64,000 nucleotides of DNA from Clostridiales bacterium. GTDB lineage: Bacteria; Bacillota; Clostridia; Saccharofermentanales; Saccharofermentanaceae. Position numbers and translations under genes: made by a program. The notes under the pieces are model-generated. The model saw nothing but the letters and a program-made list of their open reading frames with translations, was not told where the DNA came from and did not search any database. The stretch covers positions 1 through 64,000 of the forward strand of contig JAFZWA010000007.1 in assembly GCA_017617525.1 (NCBI GenBank). Direction: 5' to 3'. Of the stretch, positions 18,000 through 27,261 are shown one piece after another. How positions within the stretch are numbered: the stretch's first letter is position 1; each line of letters begins with the position of its first letter.

Positions 18000-19830
18000 A
18001 GAATGCCTCAGCTCCCTTCAGCATTTCTTCAGGCAGGCTGTCCTGATAGTTCTCGGCCTGCAACATGAACATCTCGTGGTAGTGACCTTTACTTTCCATG
18101 AGCTGCTCATGCGTTCCGTGTTCGACGACGGATCCTTCCTTCATCATGTAGATCTTATCCGCCATTCTCGCGGACGAGAGACGGTGCGAGATAAAGACGA
18201 CACCGCGTCCTTCCGAAAGGCGCATCATGTTGTTGTACATGTTGTATTCGGCCAATGGGTCAAGTGCCGAAGAAGGCTCATCGAGGATGACCATGTCCGG
18301 CTGCTGCGCGAAGACTCTCGCGATCGCGATCTTCTGTGCCTGACCTCCGGACGGGATAAATCCGCTCTCATCAAACTCACGGCTGACGATCGTGTCGAGG
18401 CCCTTCGTGAGTCCCGGATGCGAACAGTCAAACTGCGCTGAGGTCAGTGCTTTTTCCGCGGCATCATAATCTTCCTTGCCGGAAGGTCTTCTCATCAAGA
18501 CGTTTTCGACAAGTGGCATCGCGAATACCTGAAGGTCCTGGAACACGGTTCCGAATCTTTTTCTGTACGCATCGCCGTCGATCTCGTTGATGTCGGTGCC
18601 GTTGACGAGGATTCTACCTTCCGTGACCGGATAAAGGCCCATGATCAGCTTGATCATCGTGGTCTTGCCGGCGCCGTTATAGCCGACGATCGCGAGCTTC
18701 TCACCTTTGTTCCAGGCGAAACTGACATCGCGGATCGAGCTCGATTTCGCACCCGGATAAGTGAACGAAACATGCTGAAGTTCGATGCTCTTGATCTCGC
18801 CGACATCGGGCTTTTTCTCTTTCGGTTTTCTGTCCGTCTCGAGGAATTCTTCAAGGTTCTTAAAGAGCCTGGATTCGTTGCTTAAGTAGATACGGTTCTC
18901 GACGGCGTGCTTGAGCTGGTCGGTCGAAAAGGCCATCGCCGTGATCATGGCAACATAGCTGGAGATGTCCGAAACTTCGCCGTGCTTGATGCGGAAAGCA
19001 ACGTAAAAGTACGCCGCGATTCCGGCCAGCACCGAGTAGCTTCCTTTCATGAGGAATGAATAGAAAGCCGACTTCATTCGATACTTCAAAGAGACTTCGC
19101 CCATCCTCTCGACCGCCTGCTGTTGCTTTTCGAGCATGATCGAGTTGATGTCGAAAAGACGGATCTCCGAAGCATATTTCTTTTCGTAGTATACGCGTTT
19201 GACATAGTCCGCGGTACGCTTGTCACGGGTGATCGCCTTTTCCCTGTCGTAGTTGCATTTACCGTTTTTGTTTCCGTAGTAAAGGCTTACGACCATAGGA
19301 ACGATCATAAAGATCAGAAGGACAGGGTCGACCATAACGACGATGACAAGTGACATGATCGTCGCGCCGACATTACCGATATACACTCCCGTCTGGATCG
19401 AAAGATCGATCGCCTGCTCGGCGCAGCGGTCAAGCGCTCTCGCGTATCTGTCATAGAATTCCGGTGACTCATAATCCGAAAGCTCGAGCGTATCCGAGAT
19501 ATCCATCACGCGATGGAAGATGTGTCTGTAAACTTCCGGCATCTTGATCTTTCTATAGGTCTCGTACCATCCGCAGATGAAGTGAACGCATACGTGACCT
19601 AAGCACGCGAAGATCAAAAACCAGAACAGTTTACTGTACTCGATATTTCTTTCGATACAGTTGAAGATGTACTTCGTCAGATACACGAAGAAGAACACGT
19701 AGAAGATCTGTTCTACAGAGTTCTTAAAAAGCGTAAACGGCAGCAAAAGCCGATCCGCGTCCCACACCTGCTTCAACGCGTATCGAAGCTGTTTAAATGT
19801 GTTGTCTTTTTCCTTTTTCTTCTTTGCCAT
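17992..19830 (-). CDS. ABC exporter, permease-ATPase half (first of pair)
   Basis: A 612-residue half-transporter and partner of the following gene. Membrane helices lie within 27-300. The NBD shows Walker A GYNGAGKT (383-390), variant signature PSGGQ (493-497), Walker B VILDEPSSALD (514-524) and H-loop FISHRLS. Both halves keep the catalytic Glu and the H-loop His, so unlike the 41-45 kb pair there is no obvious degenerate site, although both signature motifs are off-consensus. The ATG at 19830 opens the operon; the sequence upstream is shared with a divergent plus-strand gene. Substrate unknown. Confidence 0.85.
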   Translation of the reverse strand: MAKKKKEKDNTFKQLRYALKQVWDADRLLLPFTLFKNSVEQIFYVFFFVYLTKYIFNCIERNIEYSKLFWFLIFACLGHVCVHFICGWYETYRKIKMPEVYRHIFHRVMDISDTLELSDYESPEFYDRYARALDRCAEQAIDLSIQTGVYIGNVGATIMSLVIVVMVDPVLLIFMIVPMVVSLYYGNKNGKCNYDREKAITRDKRTADYVKRVYYEKKYASEIRLFDINSIMLEKQQQAVERMGEVSLKYRMKSAFYSFLMKGSYSVLAGIAAYFYVAFRIKHGEVSDISSYVAMITAMAFSTDQLKHAVENRIYLSNESRLFKNLEEFLETDRKPKEKKPDVGEIKSIELQHVSFTYPGAKSSSIRDVSFAWNKGEKLAIVGYNGAGKTTMIKLIMGLYPVTEGRILVNGTDINEIDGDAYRKRFGTVFQDLQVFAMPLVENVLMRRPSGKEDYDAAEKALTSAQFDCSHPGLTKGLDTIVSREFDESGFIPSGGQAQKIAIARVFAQQPDMVILDEPSSALDPLAEYNMYNNMMRLSEGRGVVFISHRLSSARMADKIYMMKEGSVVEHGTHEQLMESKGHYHEMFMLQAENYQDSLPEEMLKGAEAFYE

Positions 19831-19927
19831 GTGAGATGAATTGCCCCCTTGCGACGTTCAACTTATATTACCACTGATCCCTGCTCGAAAAGCACTTTTT
19901 ATACCGCGTGGATAATATGTTTTTCCG

Positions 19928-19936
19928 TGTTATAAT
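19928..19936 (+). promoter_or_regulatory. Extended -10 promoter
   Basis: TGTTATAAT, a perfect extended -10, 36 nt before the GTG start at 19972. The -35 is poor. One AAAAGCAC octamer (19888-19895) lies just upstream. Confidence 0.55.
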
Positions 19937-19971
19937 GTGTTCGGAAACACATTTATGACAGGAGGGATACT

Positions 19972-20553
19972 GTGAAGAAATTTGAGATCACTGCCGTTTT
20001 GGAAGAAGCTTGTCGTCAGACACTTCTGTGCCGCATGTTTTTAAAAGCAGACCCGAACTGTTACAGCTGCTTTCCGATCAAAGCCGGAGAAGAACTGTTC
20101 CTCTATATGGACGAACAGGATTTCCGTCTGGACGGATACGTCGTACGCCGTCTGAAAGATATCGTCGAGATCAACTCGAAAGTCGATCTGACAAACGATA
20201 TCCTCGAAAATGAAGGCGTAACTTCACAAGTCAAAAAACTCGACATGGATATCGCCTCCTGGGAAGGCGTGCTTTCCTATCTTTCACATAACCGTTTGAA
20301 CGCGATCTTCGAGTCGGAAGACCGAAACAGCGGCAACATCGATTATGTGATCGGACGGATCGAGAAAAGAGACGATCGTTACCTTTACGTTCGCGGCTTT
20401 GACACAGACGGAAAGTGGGATGAAAAAGCAACACGCATCGCTTTTTCCGAACTCGTCTCCGTCTCTTTCGGCACGAGATATGTGGAAGTATTCAGTAAGT
20501 ATCTTCCGCCCTGCCCGGTCGAGCGTGACATCTCGATCCTGCCGAAGATCTGA
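19972..20553 (+). CDS. Unknown 193-residue protein
   Basis: GTG start, set by AGGAGGG 6-7 nt upstream. I do not recognise the family. Visible parts: a short helical N-terminus (residues 1-25), a stretch rich in beta-strand pattern (FPIKAGEELFLYMDEQDF, 34-51) that could be a small barrel, and a second beta-rich region 118-165 (YVIGRIEKRDDRYLYVRGF). There is no signal peptide, membrane segment, metal motif or nucleotide-binding loop. It leads a two-gene operon with the TSCPD protein 26 nt downstream and is divergent from the ABC exporter pair. Confidence 0.6.
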   Translation: MKKFEITAVLEEACRQTLLCRMFLKADPNCYSCFPIKAGEELFLYMDEQDFRLDGYVVRRLKDIVEINSKVDLTNDILENEGVTSQVKKLDMDIASWEGVLSYLSHNRLNAIFESEDRNSGNIDYVIGRIEKRDDRYLYVRGFDTDGKWDEKATRIAFSELVSVSFGTRYVEVFSKYLPPCPVERDISILPKI

Positions 20554-20579
20554 AAAACATAACCCGGAGGAACAAAAAC

Positions 20580-20834
20580 ATGCACTATACTTATCGAACA
20601 AGCGGAGTCTGCTCTTCTAAGATCGATTTTGAGATCAACGATGGCGTCATCACCGATGTCGTATTTACAAACGGCTGCAACGGAAACTTAAAGGCCATCG
20701 GTAAACTCGTTGACGGATGGAAAGCAGAAGACATCGCCGAGAAACTTGCCGGCAACACCTGCGGATTCAATTCGACATCCTGCGCCGATCAACTGGCGAA
20801 AGCAGTACTCGAAGCGAAGGCTGCCGAGAACTGA
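20580..20834 (+). CDS. TSCPD-domain protein (TIGR03905-like)
   Basis: An 84-residue protein matching the small TSCPD family of Clostridia. It begins with YTYRTSGVCSSKI, has the central FTNGCNGN, and ends with STSCADQLAKAV, a variant of the TSCPDQL motif that names the domain. The same domain occurs at the C-terminus of some B12-dependent ribonucleotide reductases; free-standing copies have no assigned role. The cysteines at the two conserved positions suggest metal or thiol chemistry, an inference. The ATG has CGGAGG 9 nt upstream. Second gene of the operon. Confidence 0.85.
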   Translation: MHYTYRTSGVCSSKIDFEINDGVITDVVFTNGCNGNLKAIGKLVDGWKAEDIAEKLAGNTCGFNSTSCADQLAKAVLEAKAAEN

Positions 20835-20841
20835 TCTCCAT

Positions 20842-20860
20842 ATCAGCTCGGTGAGCTGAT
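20842..20860. repeat. Short inverted repeat between convergent genes
   Basis: ATCAGCTC, loop GGT, GAGCTGAT. It sits 8 nt after the TSCPD stop and 5 nt before the convergent transglutaminase stop. No U-run follows, so termination is uncertain. Confidence 0.4.
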
Positions 20861-20864
20861 TGAA

Positions 20865-23234
20865 TCACACTTTTACTTCGTACAAAAGTCTGACCCTGAG
20901 TTTTCTGAACCAGGGTTGCTTTTTGCGCAGTTTCCCGAGTCCGACGCGAACGCTCTTTTTCAATTCTTCAAGTTCTTCTATCGAGATTCCGTCTTCGCTG
21001 AAGACCGCTTTCTGCGCAAGGAACTTCGTCTTAAAGAGCGGCTTTCCGCGCCACTTCTTTCCGATCCACATGAAGTAACGATAGTATGCGCGAGCACGCG
21101 CGTTTACATTCTTCTGATGGAATGACCTGAGCCACATAAGTGTATACACGCTTCGGATGATCACGATCAGAAGGATGATCGAAAGTGCGATAAGAAGCCC
21201 CGTACGGTGTTTTTTGATCCACTTGAAAGCGGCGTTTTCTTTCGCGGGTCCGTTCGATCCACCCGGCTCTGAAGAAGGCGAGGTTCCGCCCGGAACCTTT
21301 TGCGTATTTGCTCCGCCTGCCGGAGTCACGGTCGGCTTTACGGTACCTGCGCCCGGAGTCGGATTCGTTCCCTGAACAGGCGTACCTGTCGGTGACGTTC
21401 CGATACCTTCGAGTCCGTATTTTTCAGTGATCGCGGCAACACCATACGCATCCTCTGCCGCTTTATTTCCCGGCGTCGGATCAGAAAGGATCCATCCGAA
21501 TTCCGGATCAAAGAATTCAAGCCACGCATGCGATTCTTTTGACGTGACCGTGCAACGGGAACCATCCTCAACGTTCGAAAGCAGATAACCTGTGGAATAA
21601 CGAGTCGGAACGCCGATCATACGAAGAAGGACCGCCGATGTGCTCGCATAGTGCACGCAGAAACCCGTCGGACTGTCCGCCATGAACCACGCGACGAAAT
21701 CCTTATCGGACGGCGGATATGACGTGTTGACATCGTACGGGTGAAGACTTCTGACAAAGGTGGTGACCGACACGACCTTTTCCATATCACTCATCGTCGT
21801 GACACCGTTATAAAGATCCATATACCACTGGGGCAGAAGTCCGCTGTTTAAGATCGCCTGGCGGGTCTCCTCCGGAACTTCAAGTGCCGTTTCATTGACA
21901 TAAGCCAGATACTCGTCCGACCAGCACGAAGGATCTCTTCGGATCGGGACCTCATCGGAAGCATAGTCGATCGTCTGCATGATCGCGCCTTCCGCGACCG
22001 TGCGCACGTTAAAATCGTTTCCCGTCGTTACTTTGTTCTCGTAAGTGGATGGAACGATATATCCGTCGGTATAGTACGGAGCGAAATAATAACCGCCCAG
22101 ACCTACCGAATTGACTCTCGTAAAGAACGGCGCCATCTCATGAGGAAGCGGATCGTCATTTGAGTAGATATCATCCGAATCCGGTTCGTTTCCCGAAACA
22201 GACCATTCGTGTCCCGTATACGTATCACTCGAAGCGGTGCGGATATACATGCTTCTTGAGCCCTTCTGCGTCGTGTTACCCGGATTTCTGTTTCGAGTCA
22301 CATAGAAGACCGTGTATTCAGGCGGATTAAAGTTTCCGACCAGATTTAAGTCTTCGTGGCCGGGATCGATCTCAACGATCTGGTTGGCGATCGATTCCAT
22401 GATGATGCTGCCCATATACGAATCACTGATACGGTCGATCGTCGGAGCGATCGCTTCTCTGGCCTCGTTTGGAACAAGACCGATGAGTTTTCTGATCATG
22501 TTGAGCTGGCGCACGGCGACCTTCTGCTGGTCGTACCTGCTCTGCGGGAAACAAGCGCCCAGGATCAGGACGATGACAAGCGCCGGGACCGTCAGCTTGA
22601 TGAGTTTACTGTCGCCCTGGTTTCTGTCAGCTTTTCGGAAGTTCTGGTAAAGGCAGAGGATCATGGCCATGGCCAGTATGATCTCGCACCATACCTGCGC
22701 CGGGAACATGTAGTTCAGCGCGACAGAAGAGATAAACAGCGGCAGATAAAGCGGCACGCACCAAAAAGCGCTCTTTCTTCTCGTGATCGCCCAGGTCGTC
22801 ACGAGTGCCGGAAGAACATTATACGCGATCAAAAGTCCGGTGATATCCTTGGACGGCTGTTCTTCAAAACTTACCGGCGGAAGCACCTTAAACGTATACT
22901 GGCGGAGCACATACTGAAGATAGTCGATCTGACTTCTCATGAAGTGGTGACGCAGGATCATATAGAATAAGAGGGCGATCGCCGTAAAAATCGCGACAAG
23001 TGATATCCACTTCTTCTTTTCCGTCTTAAGATGGAAAACCGTCGCGGCTACGGAGAACAGAAGGATCGCGATAATGACCGGGATCGGTCTGGCCGTAAGT
23101 TCCGCTCCGTAAGTACTCGTCAGCATGAACGAGAAGCTGATACCGAGGAGCGCGGAAACAACAATGGGGAAAATATAGTTCACCGCTTTTGCCGGGACGA
23201 TCGGTGCTGTGATTTTTTCTATATCACGTCTCAT
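20865..23234 (-). CDS. Membrane transglutaminase-like protein (TgpA type)
   Basis: A 789-residue protein. Several membrane helices lie within residues 19-230. A large extracellular part carries the transglutaminase core with the catalytic triad in order: C526 (GFCVHYAS), H569 (SHAWLE) and D585 (SDPTPG). A Pro/Thr/Gly-rich linker follows (about 614-672), then a membrane helix (about 683-705) and a basic cytoplasmic tail. This is the architecture of TgpA-like proteins, whose substrate in Gram-positives is not established; crosslinking or hydrolysis of surface peptides is likely. The start overlaps the DUF58 gene by 11 nt, with AAGGAGG 6 nt upstream. It completes the MoxR-DUF58-TgpA module. Confidence 0.9.
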   Translation of the reverse strand: MRRDIEKITAPIVPAKAVNYIFPIVVSALLGISFSFMLTSTYGAELTARPIPVIIAILLFSVAATVFHLKTEKKKWISLVAIFTAIALLFYMILRHHFMRSQIDYLQYVLRQYTFKVLPPVSFEEQPSKDITGLLIAYNVLPALVTTWAITRRKSAFWCVPLYLPLFISSVALNYMFPAQVWCEIILAMAMILCLYQNFRKADRNQGDSKLIKLTVPALVIVLILGACFPQSRYDQQKVAVRQLNMIRKLIGLVPNEAREAIAPTIDRISDSYMGSIIMESIANQIVEIDPGHEDLNLVGNFNPPEYTVFYVTRNRNPGNTTQKGSRSMYIRTASSDTYTGHEWSVSGNEPDSDDIYSNDDPLPHEMAPFFTRVNSVGLGGYYFAPYYTDGYIVPSTYENKVTTGNDFNVRTVAEGAIMQTIDYASDEVPIRRDPSCWSDEYLAYVNETALEVPEETRQAILNSGLLPQWYMDLYNGVTTMSDMEKVVSVTTFVRSLHPYDVNTSYPPSDKDFVAWFMADSPTGFCVHYASTSAVLLRMIGVPTRYSTGYLLSNVEDGSRCTVTSKESHAWLEFFDPEFGWILSDPTPGNKAAEDAYGVAAITEKYGLEGIGTSPTGTPVQGTNPTPGAGTVKPTVTPAGGANTQKVPGGTSPSSEPGGSNGPAKENAAFKWIKKHRTGLLIALSIILLIVIIRSVYTLMWLRSFHQKNVNARARAYYRYFMWIGKKWRGKPLFKTKFLAQKAVFSEDGISIEELEELKKSVRVGLGKLRKKQPWFRKLRVRLLYEVKV

Positions 23235-24126
23235 CGGTCTCCTCCTTCGGTATCCTCATGTTCAGAATACGGATCACCGCCTTATCCAGATCACGCTGTG
23301 ACTGGATATCAAAAGCGATCTCACGTCTCATCGGCGGGAGCACACGGATCTTGTGCGGAAGGTCTTTTTTCAGAAAATAATCCGATGTAAAAAGCAGTTC
23401 TCCCATGCGCTTATCAAAGGTATCCCTGTCCTCGGAAAACTCAAGGAAAACACGCGCGTGACCGAAGCACTCTTCCTGCGGTTCTTTTACCATGAGCGCG
23501 TCTTTTTTTGCGGAAGCTTTCCAGTGGATATTCTTGATCGGGTCACCGATGATGTAATCTCTGACATCGTAGATCTCCGTGTAAGGAGACGTCGATTTTC
23601 TTAATGTCTTTGCCTTAAAGCCGTTCAGATCCGGGATCGCGTCGGGGATCCTTCTGATCGGCTGGATCAGGACTTCGCAGGCGGTCTTGACGTTCTTTTT
23701 CGTGCAGAAAAGTCCGAAGAGATCGTACACTCTTACCGCCTTTACTTCCATACGAAAAGCACCGCAGTGGGTCGTATCTACGGGAATGGAAACTTCCGTT
23801 TCACCCTGCGCGAATACGCGATATGTCTTTGTTTTTCCCGTCATCTTTTCGGTCACGAGAATGTCGACTCTCGAGATCGAAAGGATCGGAAGATACTTCT
23901 GCGAGACCTTCATCTTAAGGGATGCCTGATCGCCCATCTTCACGTTTCTCGGCGCGATCAGACTCAGCTGATAGACACCTCTGCTGAAAAGGCACATGAT
24001 CAAAGAAAGAACCGGCATAAGGAGCAAAATTCCCAGGCAGAACCAGGCCAGCCATTGCTGGTAGAAAAGGAAGAATGCTGTCGTGCCCAGTAGCGCGACA
24101 ATGTACAAAAACCGGTTTTTAAACAT
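23224..24126 (-). CDS. DUF58-domain membrane protein
   Basis: A 300-residue protein with two membrane helices at 8-25 and 29-50, a beta-rich middle region, and the DUF58 signature RDYIIGDPIKNIHWKASA (about 190-207), with KKDALMVKE just after. DUF58 proteins nearly always accompany MoxR ATPases and often transglutaminases, as here. They resemble vWA-fold proteins and are thought to be MoxR clients. It starts 16 nt after the moxR stop and overlaps the transglutaminase start by 11 nt, so the three are one operon. Confidence 0.9.
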   Translation of the reverse strand: MFKNRFLYIVALLGTTAFFLFYQQWLAWFCLGILLLMPVLSLIMCLFSRGVYQLSLIAPRNVKMGDQASLKMKVSQKYLPILSISRVDILVTEKMTGKTKTYRVFAQGETEVSIPVDTTHCGAFRMEVKAVRVYDLFGLFCTKKNVKTACEVLIQPIRRIPDAIPDLNGFKAKTLRKSTSPYTEIYDVRDYIIGDPIKNIHWKASAKKDALMVKEPQEECFGHARVFLEFSEDRDTFDKRMGELLFTSDYFLKKDLPHKIRVLPPMRREIAFDIQSQRDLDKAVIRILNMRIPKEETDET

Positions 24127-24141
24127 GAAAAGAAAACCTCG

Positions 24142-25074
24142 TCAGATCTTCGGGGCAGGTACGGACTTCAGGATCGCCTTCGCGATCTCATCGATCTTGA
24201 GTTCGTTGACTTCCGCTTCCGGAGTAAGAAGCAGACGGTGGCACATAACAGGACCGAATACGGCCTGTACGTCACCCGGAACGACGTAGTTTCTGTGGAA
24301 GATATACGCGTAGGATCTGGCCATGGATGTCAGTGCGAGAGTTGCACGCGGGCTGGCACCTCTTTCCAGGTCCTTATGTGTTCTTGTTTTTCCGACCAGA
24401 GCGATGATGTAGTCGAGCATCTCATCATTTACGAAAACGCGGCTGACTTCATCCTGCATCATCGAAAGCTCCATCGCGCTGCAGAGGCGGCGGACAGAAG
24501 AGATCGGGTTGAAGCCTTCCTTTCTGGTCTCGAGCATTGCTTTTTCATCAGAAGCGGACGGATATCCCATCGAGATACGGATGGCGAAACGGTCCATCTG
24601 CGAGTCCGGAAGAAGCGATGTACCGGAAGCGCCTGACGGGTTCTGTGTCGCGAATACCGTGAACGGCTTCGGAAGCGCGTAAGTACTTCCGTCGACAGTG
24701 ACCTGGCCTTCTTCCATGGCTTCCAGAAGCGCGGACTGTGTACGCGAAGATGCGCGGTTCAGCTCGTCTGCGAGGAAGAGGTTATGGAAGATCGAACCCG
24801 GCTGATACTGCATCGACTGAGTTCTTTTATCGAACACCGAAAAGCCCGTGATATCCGAAGGGAGAACGTCAGGGGTAAACTGGACACGTCCGTAGTCCAG
24901 TCCCATCGCTCTTGAAAAAGCAACGGCCATCGTCGTTTTACCTACACCCGGAACGTCCTCGATCAGGACATGTCCTCCGGAGAGGATTCCTGCCAGTGCC
25001 AGCAGGATAACGTAGTCTTTTCCGCAGATGACCTTTTTGATCTCGGTAATGATCTCATTCGTTTTATCGCTCAT
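24142..25074 (-). CDS. MoxR-family AAA+ ATPase
   Basis: A 310-residue cytoplasmic AAA+ protein, expected to remodel or load a partner (probably the DUF58 or transglutaminase product). Walker A is PGVGKTTM (42-49), Walker B LFLADE (99-104), then NRASSRTQSALLEAMEE, and the sensor 1 ATQNP (142-146) typical of MoxR. The C-terminal lid is complete. Start: ATG with GAGGAAG upstream. It follows the polysaccharide deacetylase gene by 51 nt and could share its transcript. Confidence 0.93.
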   Translation of the reverse strand: MSDKTNEIITEIKKVICGKDYVILLALAGILSGGHVLIEDVPGVGKTTMAVAFSRAMGLDYGRVQFTPDVLPSDITGFSVFDKRTQSMQYQPGSIFHNLFLADELNRASSRTQSALLEAMEEGQVTVDGSTYALPKPFTVFATQNPSGASGTSLLPDSQMDRFAIRISMGYPSASDEKAMLETRKEGFNPISSVRRLCSAMELSMMQDEVSRVFVNDEMLDYIIALVGKTRTHKDLERGASPRATLALTSMARSYAYIFHRNYVVPGDVQAVFGPVMCHRLLLTPEAEVNELKIDEIAKAILKSVPAPKI

Positions 25075-25125
25075 GTTTTCTTCCTCGTTTATTCAGTTTT
25101 TCTTGGGGGCAGATCCTTCGAATAC

Positions 25126-26976
25126 TTATCCTCGGATCGAGAAATAAGCCTTTCCGTTTTCCATCTGCACATTCTTGTATTCCGCCAGTTCATCGATAGT
25201 CACGAGAGTGAATCCCGCGTCGATCAGGGCCGGAACGATGGTCTCGACTGCTGTCGCTGTTGTCTCGTAGAGATCGTGCATGAGAACGATGTCGCCGTCA
25301 CGCACATTGTTCAGTACTTCGTTGATGACATGATCGCTGTCCTTATATTTCCAGTCATTTGTGTCGATCGACCAAATGATCATGGGCATACCTACGTTTG
25401 CGGACACTGTCGAGTTATAAGAACCTCCGACAGGACGCATGACGACCGGACGGATACCGGTCAGGTTGTAAACTGCATCGGCGCAGTCGTTGATCTGTGT
25501 GCTTACCGCGTCGCCGGAGATCCTGGTCAGTGTCGTGTGATTCCATGTGTGGTCACCGATCTGGCATCCCAGATTCACCGCGCGGACGATGCATTCTTTG
25601 TAGTTGTTGACGCGGTTACCGACGACAAAGAATGTCGCGTGCGCGCCATAAGGTTCGAGCGCGTCAAGGATACGCATCGTAACGTCTGTGTACGGACCGT
25701 CGTCAAAGGTAAGCGCGACGACTTTTTCCGGCACTTTCTTTTCGACCTTTGTATCGATCCCGTATTCGCTCATCTTCGCGTCAAACGCCGGATCACTTAA
25801 GATCGACTCGAGGACTCTTTCTCTCGTGACGCCGTTCTTCAGACCGATCTTATACGCTTCGATCTTTTCCGGAGCGGCGGCTTGTCCGTAGCACACATCA
25901 AATACGGCATTGAGGTATTCGTCATCCGTCGCGAAAAGCGTCATGCTCTCAGGGTTAGAGAGCATCTCCACGATCGCGTCTCTCGTCTTGCCGGAATCTT
26001 CGAGCGTCTCCGAAACATAGGAATTCAGATCCTCCGCACTCGGACGTTTTCCCGCGAACTGCGTGTAAAGACGTGTCAGGAAAGATGTCAGTTCCGGATT
26101 CTTATCTCTTGCTTCCGTGAGCGTCACGGTACCCGGTCGGATCCCGACGCTGCTGCAGTTGGAAAGATAGTTCGGATCGGATGCGATCTGCGACGCGACA
26201 TATGTCATCGACAAACCGCTGTCGAGCATGCCGAGGTAGGCTTCTTTTTCAGAAGGATCCGCTGTTCTTCCGAGCATGACGGACGAAAGCACGTCGATCG
26301 TCGACTCATCGGACAGGCATCTGGAAGTGAACTCCGAAGACTTCACGATATCCATAAGCGTCGGGGCGAGTTCTTTTCCCTCGGTAAAATACTGACACCA
26401 GATGTTGTACTCTTCCGTCACCGGAGCTCTTCCATACATCTGCTCGAAAAGCACTTTAACGAAGTTCGTCATCTCGGGATTTATGTCGCGGCTGTCGAGG
26501 TCCGTGATCGTACCCGGTTCGATCTGATACTGCGCGCAGATCTGCGCGAACTCAGGCGTTACCGCCATGTCGGCAAGGTAACGGCGGATCGAGATGCCGC
26601 AGTTCAAATAGTAGACATACGTCTGTTTAGTCGTATCATCGGCCGGCTTTCCGGTCATCGTCTGAGACAGCACGTCGATCGTCTGCTCAGGCGTATAGTT
26701 TTTACGATAGAAATCATAGCTCTGGGTAAGCATGTCGATCAGGCCGACAGCCGTGGTGCTACTGTCCTTCAAGTGCCAGTACCAGTAGCCGAAGCGTTCA
26801 CTGTCGGCTTCTTTATCCAGGATGGTTCCGTAGATATAGTCGACGAAATCCGCGGTGAGGTCTTCTTTTGCGCGCGACTTCGACGGAACCAAACAGGTGC
26901 CCGCAAAAACCGCGATCGTCAGGATCATACAGATGAATCGAAGAACGAATCTGACCCCTTTAGCAAAAGCTTTCAT
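25126..26976 (-). CDS. Secreted polysaccharide deacetylase with DUF4214-like repeats
   Basis: A 616-residue exported protein. A signal peptide or anchor spans residues 8-28. Residues 38-405 are three tandem units of about 125 residues resembling DUF4214 (each with a YGR/GKxA-type turn; units two and three open near PGTITDLDSRDINPE and PGTVTLTEARDKNPE). The NodB domain (about 415-605) has D425-D426 (LTFDDGPY), H476 and H480 (HTWNH), R514 (RPVGGSYN) and H567 (LMHD), so catalysis should be intact. It would remove N-acetyl groups from peptidoglycan or another surface glycan. The second ATG (26976) is preferred because AGAGG then sits 7 nt upstream; the first touches it. Confidence 0.88.
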   Translation of the reverse strand: MKAFAKGVRFVLRFICMILTIAVFAGTCLVPSKSRAKEDLTADFVDYIYGTILDKEADSERFGYWYWHLKDSSTTAVGLIDMLTQSYDFYRKNYTPEQTIDVLSQTMTGKPADDTTKQTYVYYLNCGISIRRYLADMAVTPEFAQICAQYQIEPGTITDLDSRDINPEMTNFVKVLFEQMYGRAPVTEEYNIWCQYFTEGKELAPTLMDIVKSSEFTSRCLSDESTIDVLSSVMLGRTADPSEKEAYLGMLDSGLSMTYVASQIASDPNYLSNCSSVGIRPGTVTLTEARDKNPELTSFLTRLYTQFAGKRPSAEDLNSYVSETLEDSGKTRDAIVEMLSNPESMTLFATDDEYLNAVFDVCYGQAAAPEKIEAYKIGLKNGVTRERVLESILSDPAFDAKMSEYGIDTKVEKKVPEKVVALTFDDGPYTDVTMRILDALEPYGAHATFFVVGNRVNNYKECIVRAVNLGCQIGDHTWNHTTLTRISGDAVSTQINDCADAVYNLTGIRPVVMRPVGGSYNSTVSANVGMPMIIWSIDTNDWKYKDSDHVINEVLNNVRDGDIVLMHDLYETTATAVETIVPALIDAGFTLVTIDELAEYKNVQMENGKAYFSIRG

Positions 26977-27108
26977 ATACATACCTCTTTACATAAAACT
27001 CCACTTAATCAGTATATACTACGCGCATAACAATTAAATGACATATATGCAATTTTCAGGTTACCGATTTTGGCGAAAGATTGTTATAGTTTCAGGAACG
27101 ATACTTGT

Positions 27109-27137
27109 TTGAAAGCACTATGGGATGGCGATATATT
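27109..27137 (+). promoter_or_regulatory. Promoter of a small RNA gene
   Basis: TTGAAA (27109-27114), exactly 17 nt, TATATT (27132-27137). No open reading frame with a ribosome site follows before a strong terminator 70 nt further on. Confidence 0.65.
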
Positions 27138-27143
27138 ATAGGT

Positions 27144-27244
27144 GAATAGGTTAACGAGCGAAATGGATTGTTATATTATCCCCAAAAGGAGAACGCTCAC
27201 ATCGGCAGGAGTTGGTTTATGTGTTTCCCAGCTCCTGCTTTTTT
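27144..27244 (+). ncRNA. Candidate small RNA, about 100 nt
   Basis: Defined by the promoter at 27109-27137 and an 11-bp terminator ending near 27244. The body has a closing stem GAGCG/CGCTC (27156-27160 with 27194-27198). It encloses an AU-rich arm (GGAT/ATCC) and a segment CCCCAAAAGGAG that could bind or mimic ribosome-site sequence. I compared it by eye with 4.5S RNA, 6S RNA, T-box, preQ1, fluoride and c-di-GMP consensus features and none fits. Nothing co-directional follows: the next genes run on the other strand, so it is not a leader. Confidence 0.55.
27205..27244 (+). terminator. Terminator of the small RNA
   Basis: Stem GCAGGAGTTGG/CCAGCTCCTGC (11 bp, one G-U), 12-nt loop, then six Ts. 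Confidence 0.85.
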
Positions 27245-27261
27245 ATGTCTTTCAGCAGAGC

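Noticed and set aside
27144-27244. 4.5S (SRP) or 6S RNA identity for the small RNA
   Set aside because: The SRP tip sequence with GGAAG is missing, and the long double-stranded 6S shape does not form.
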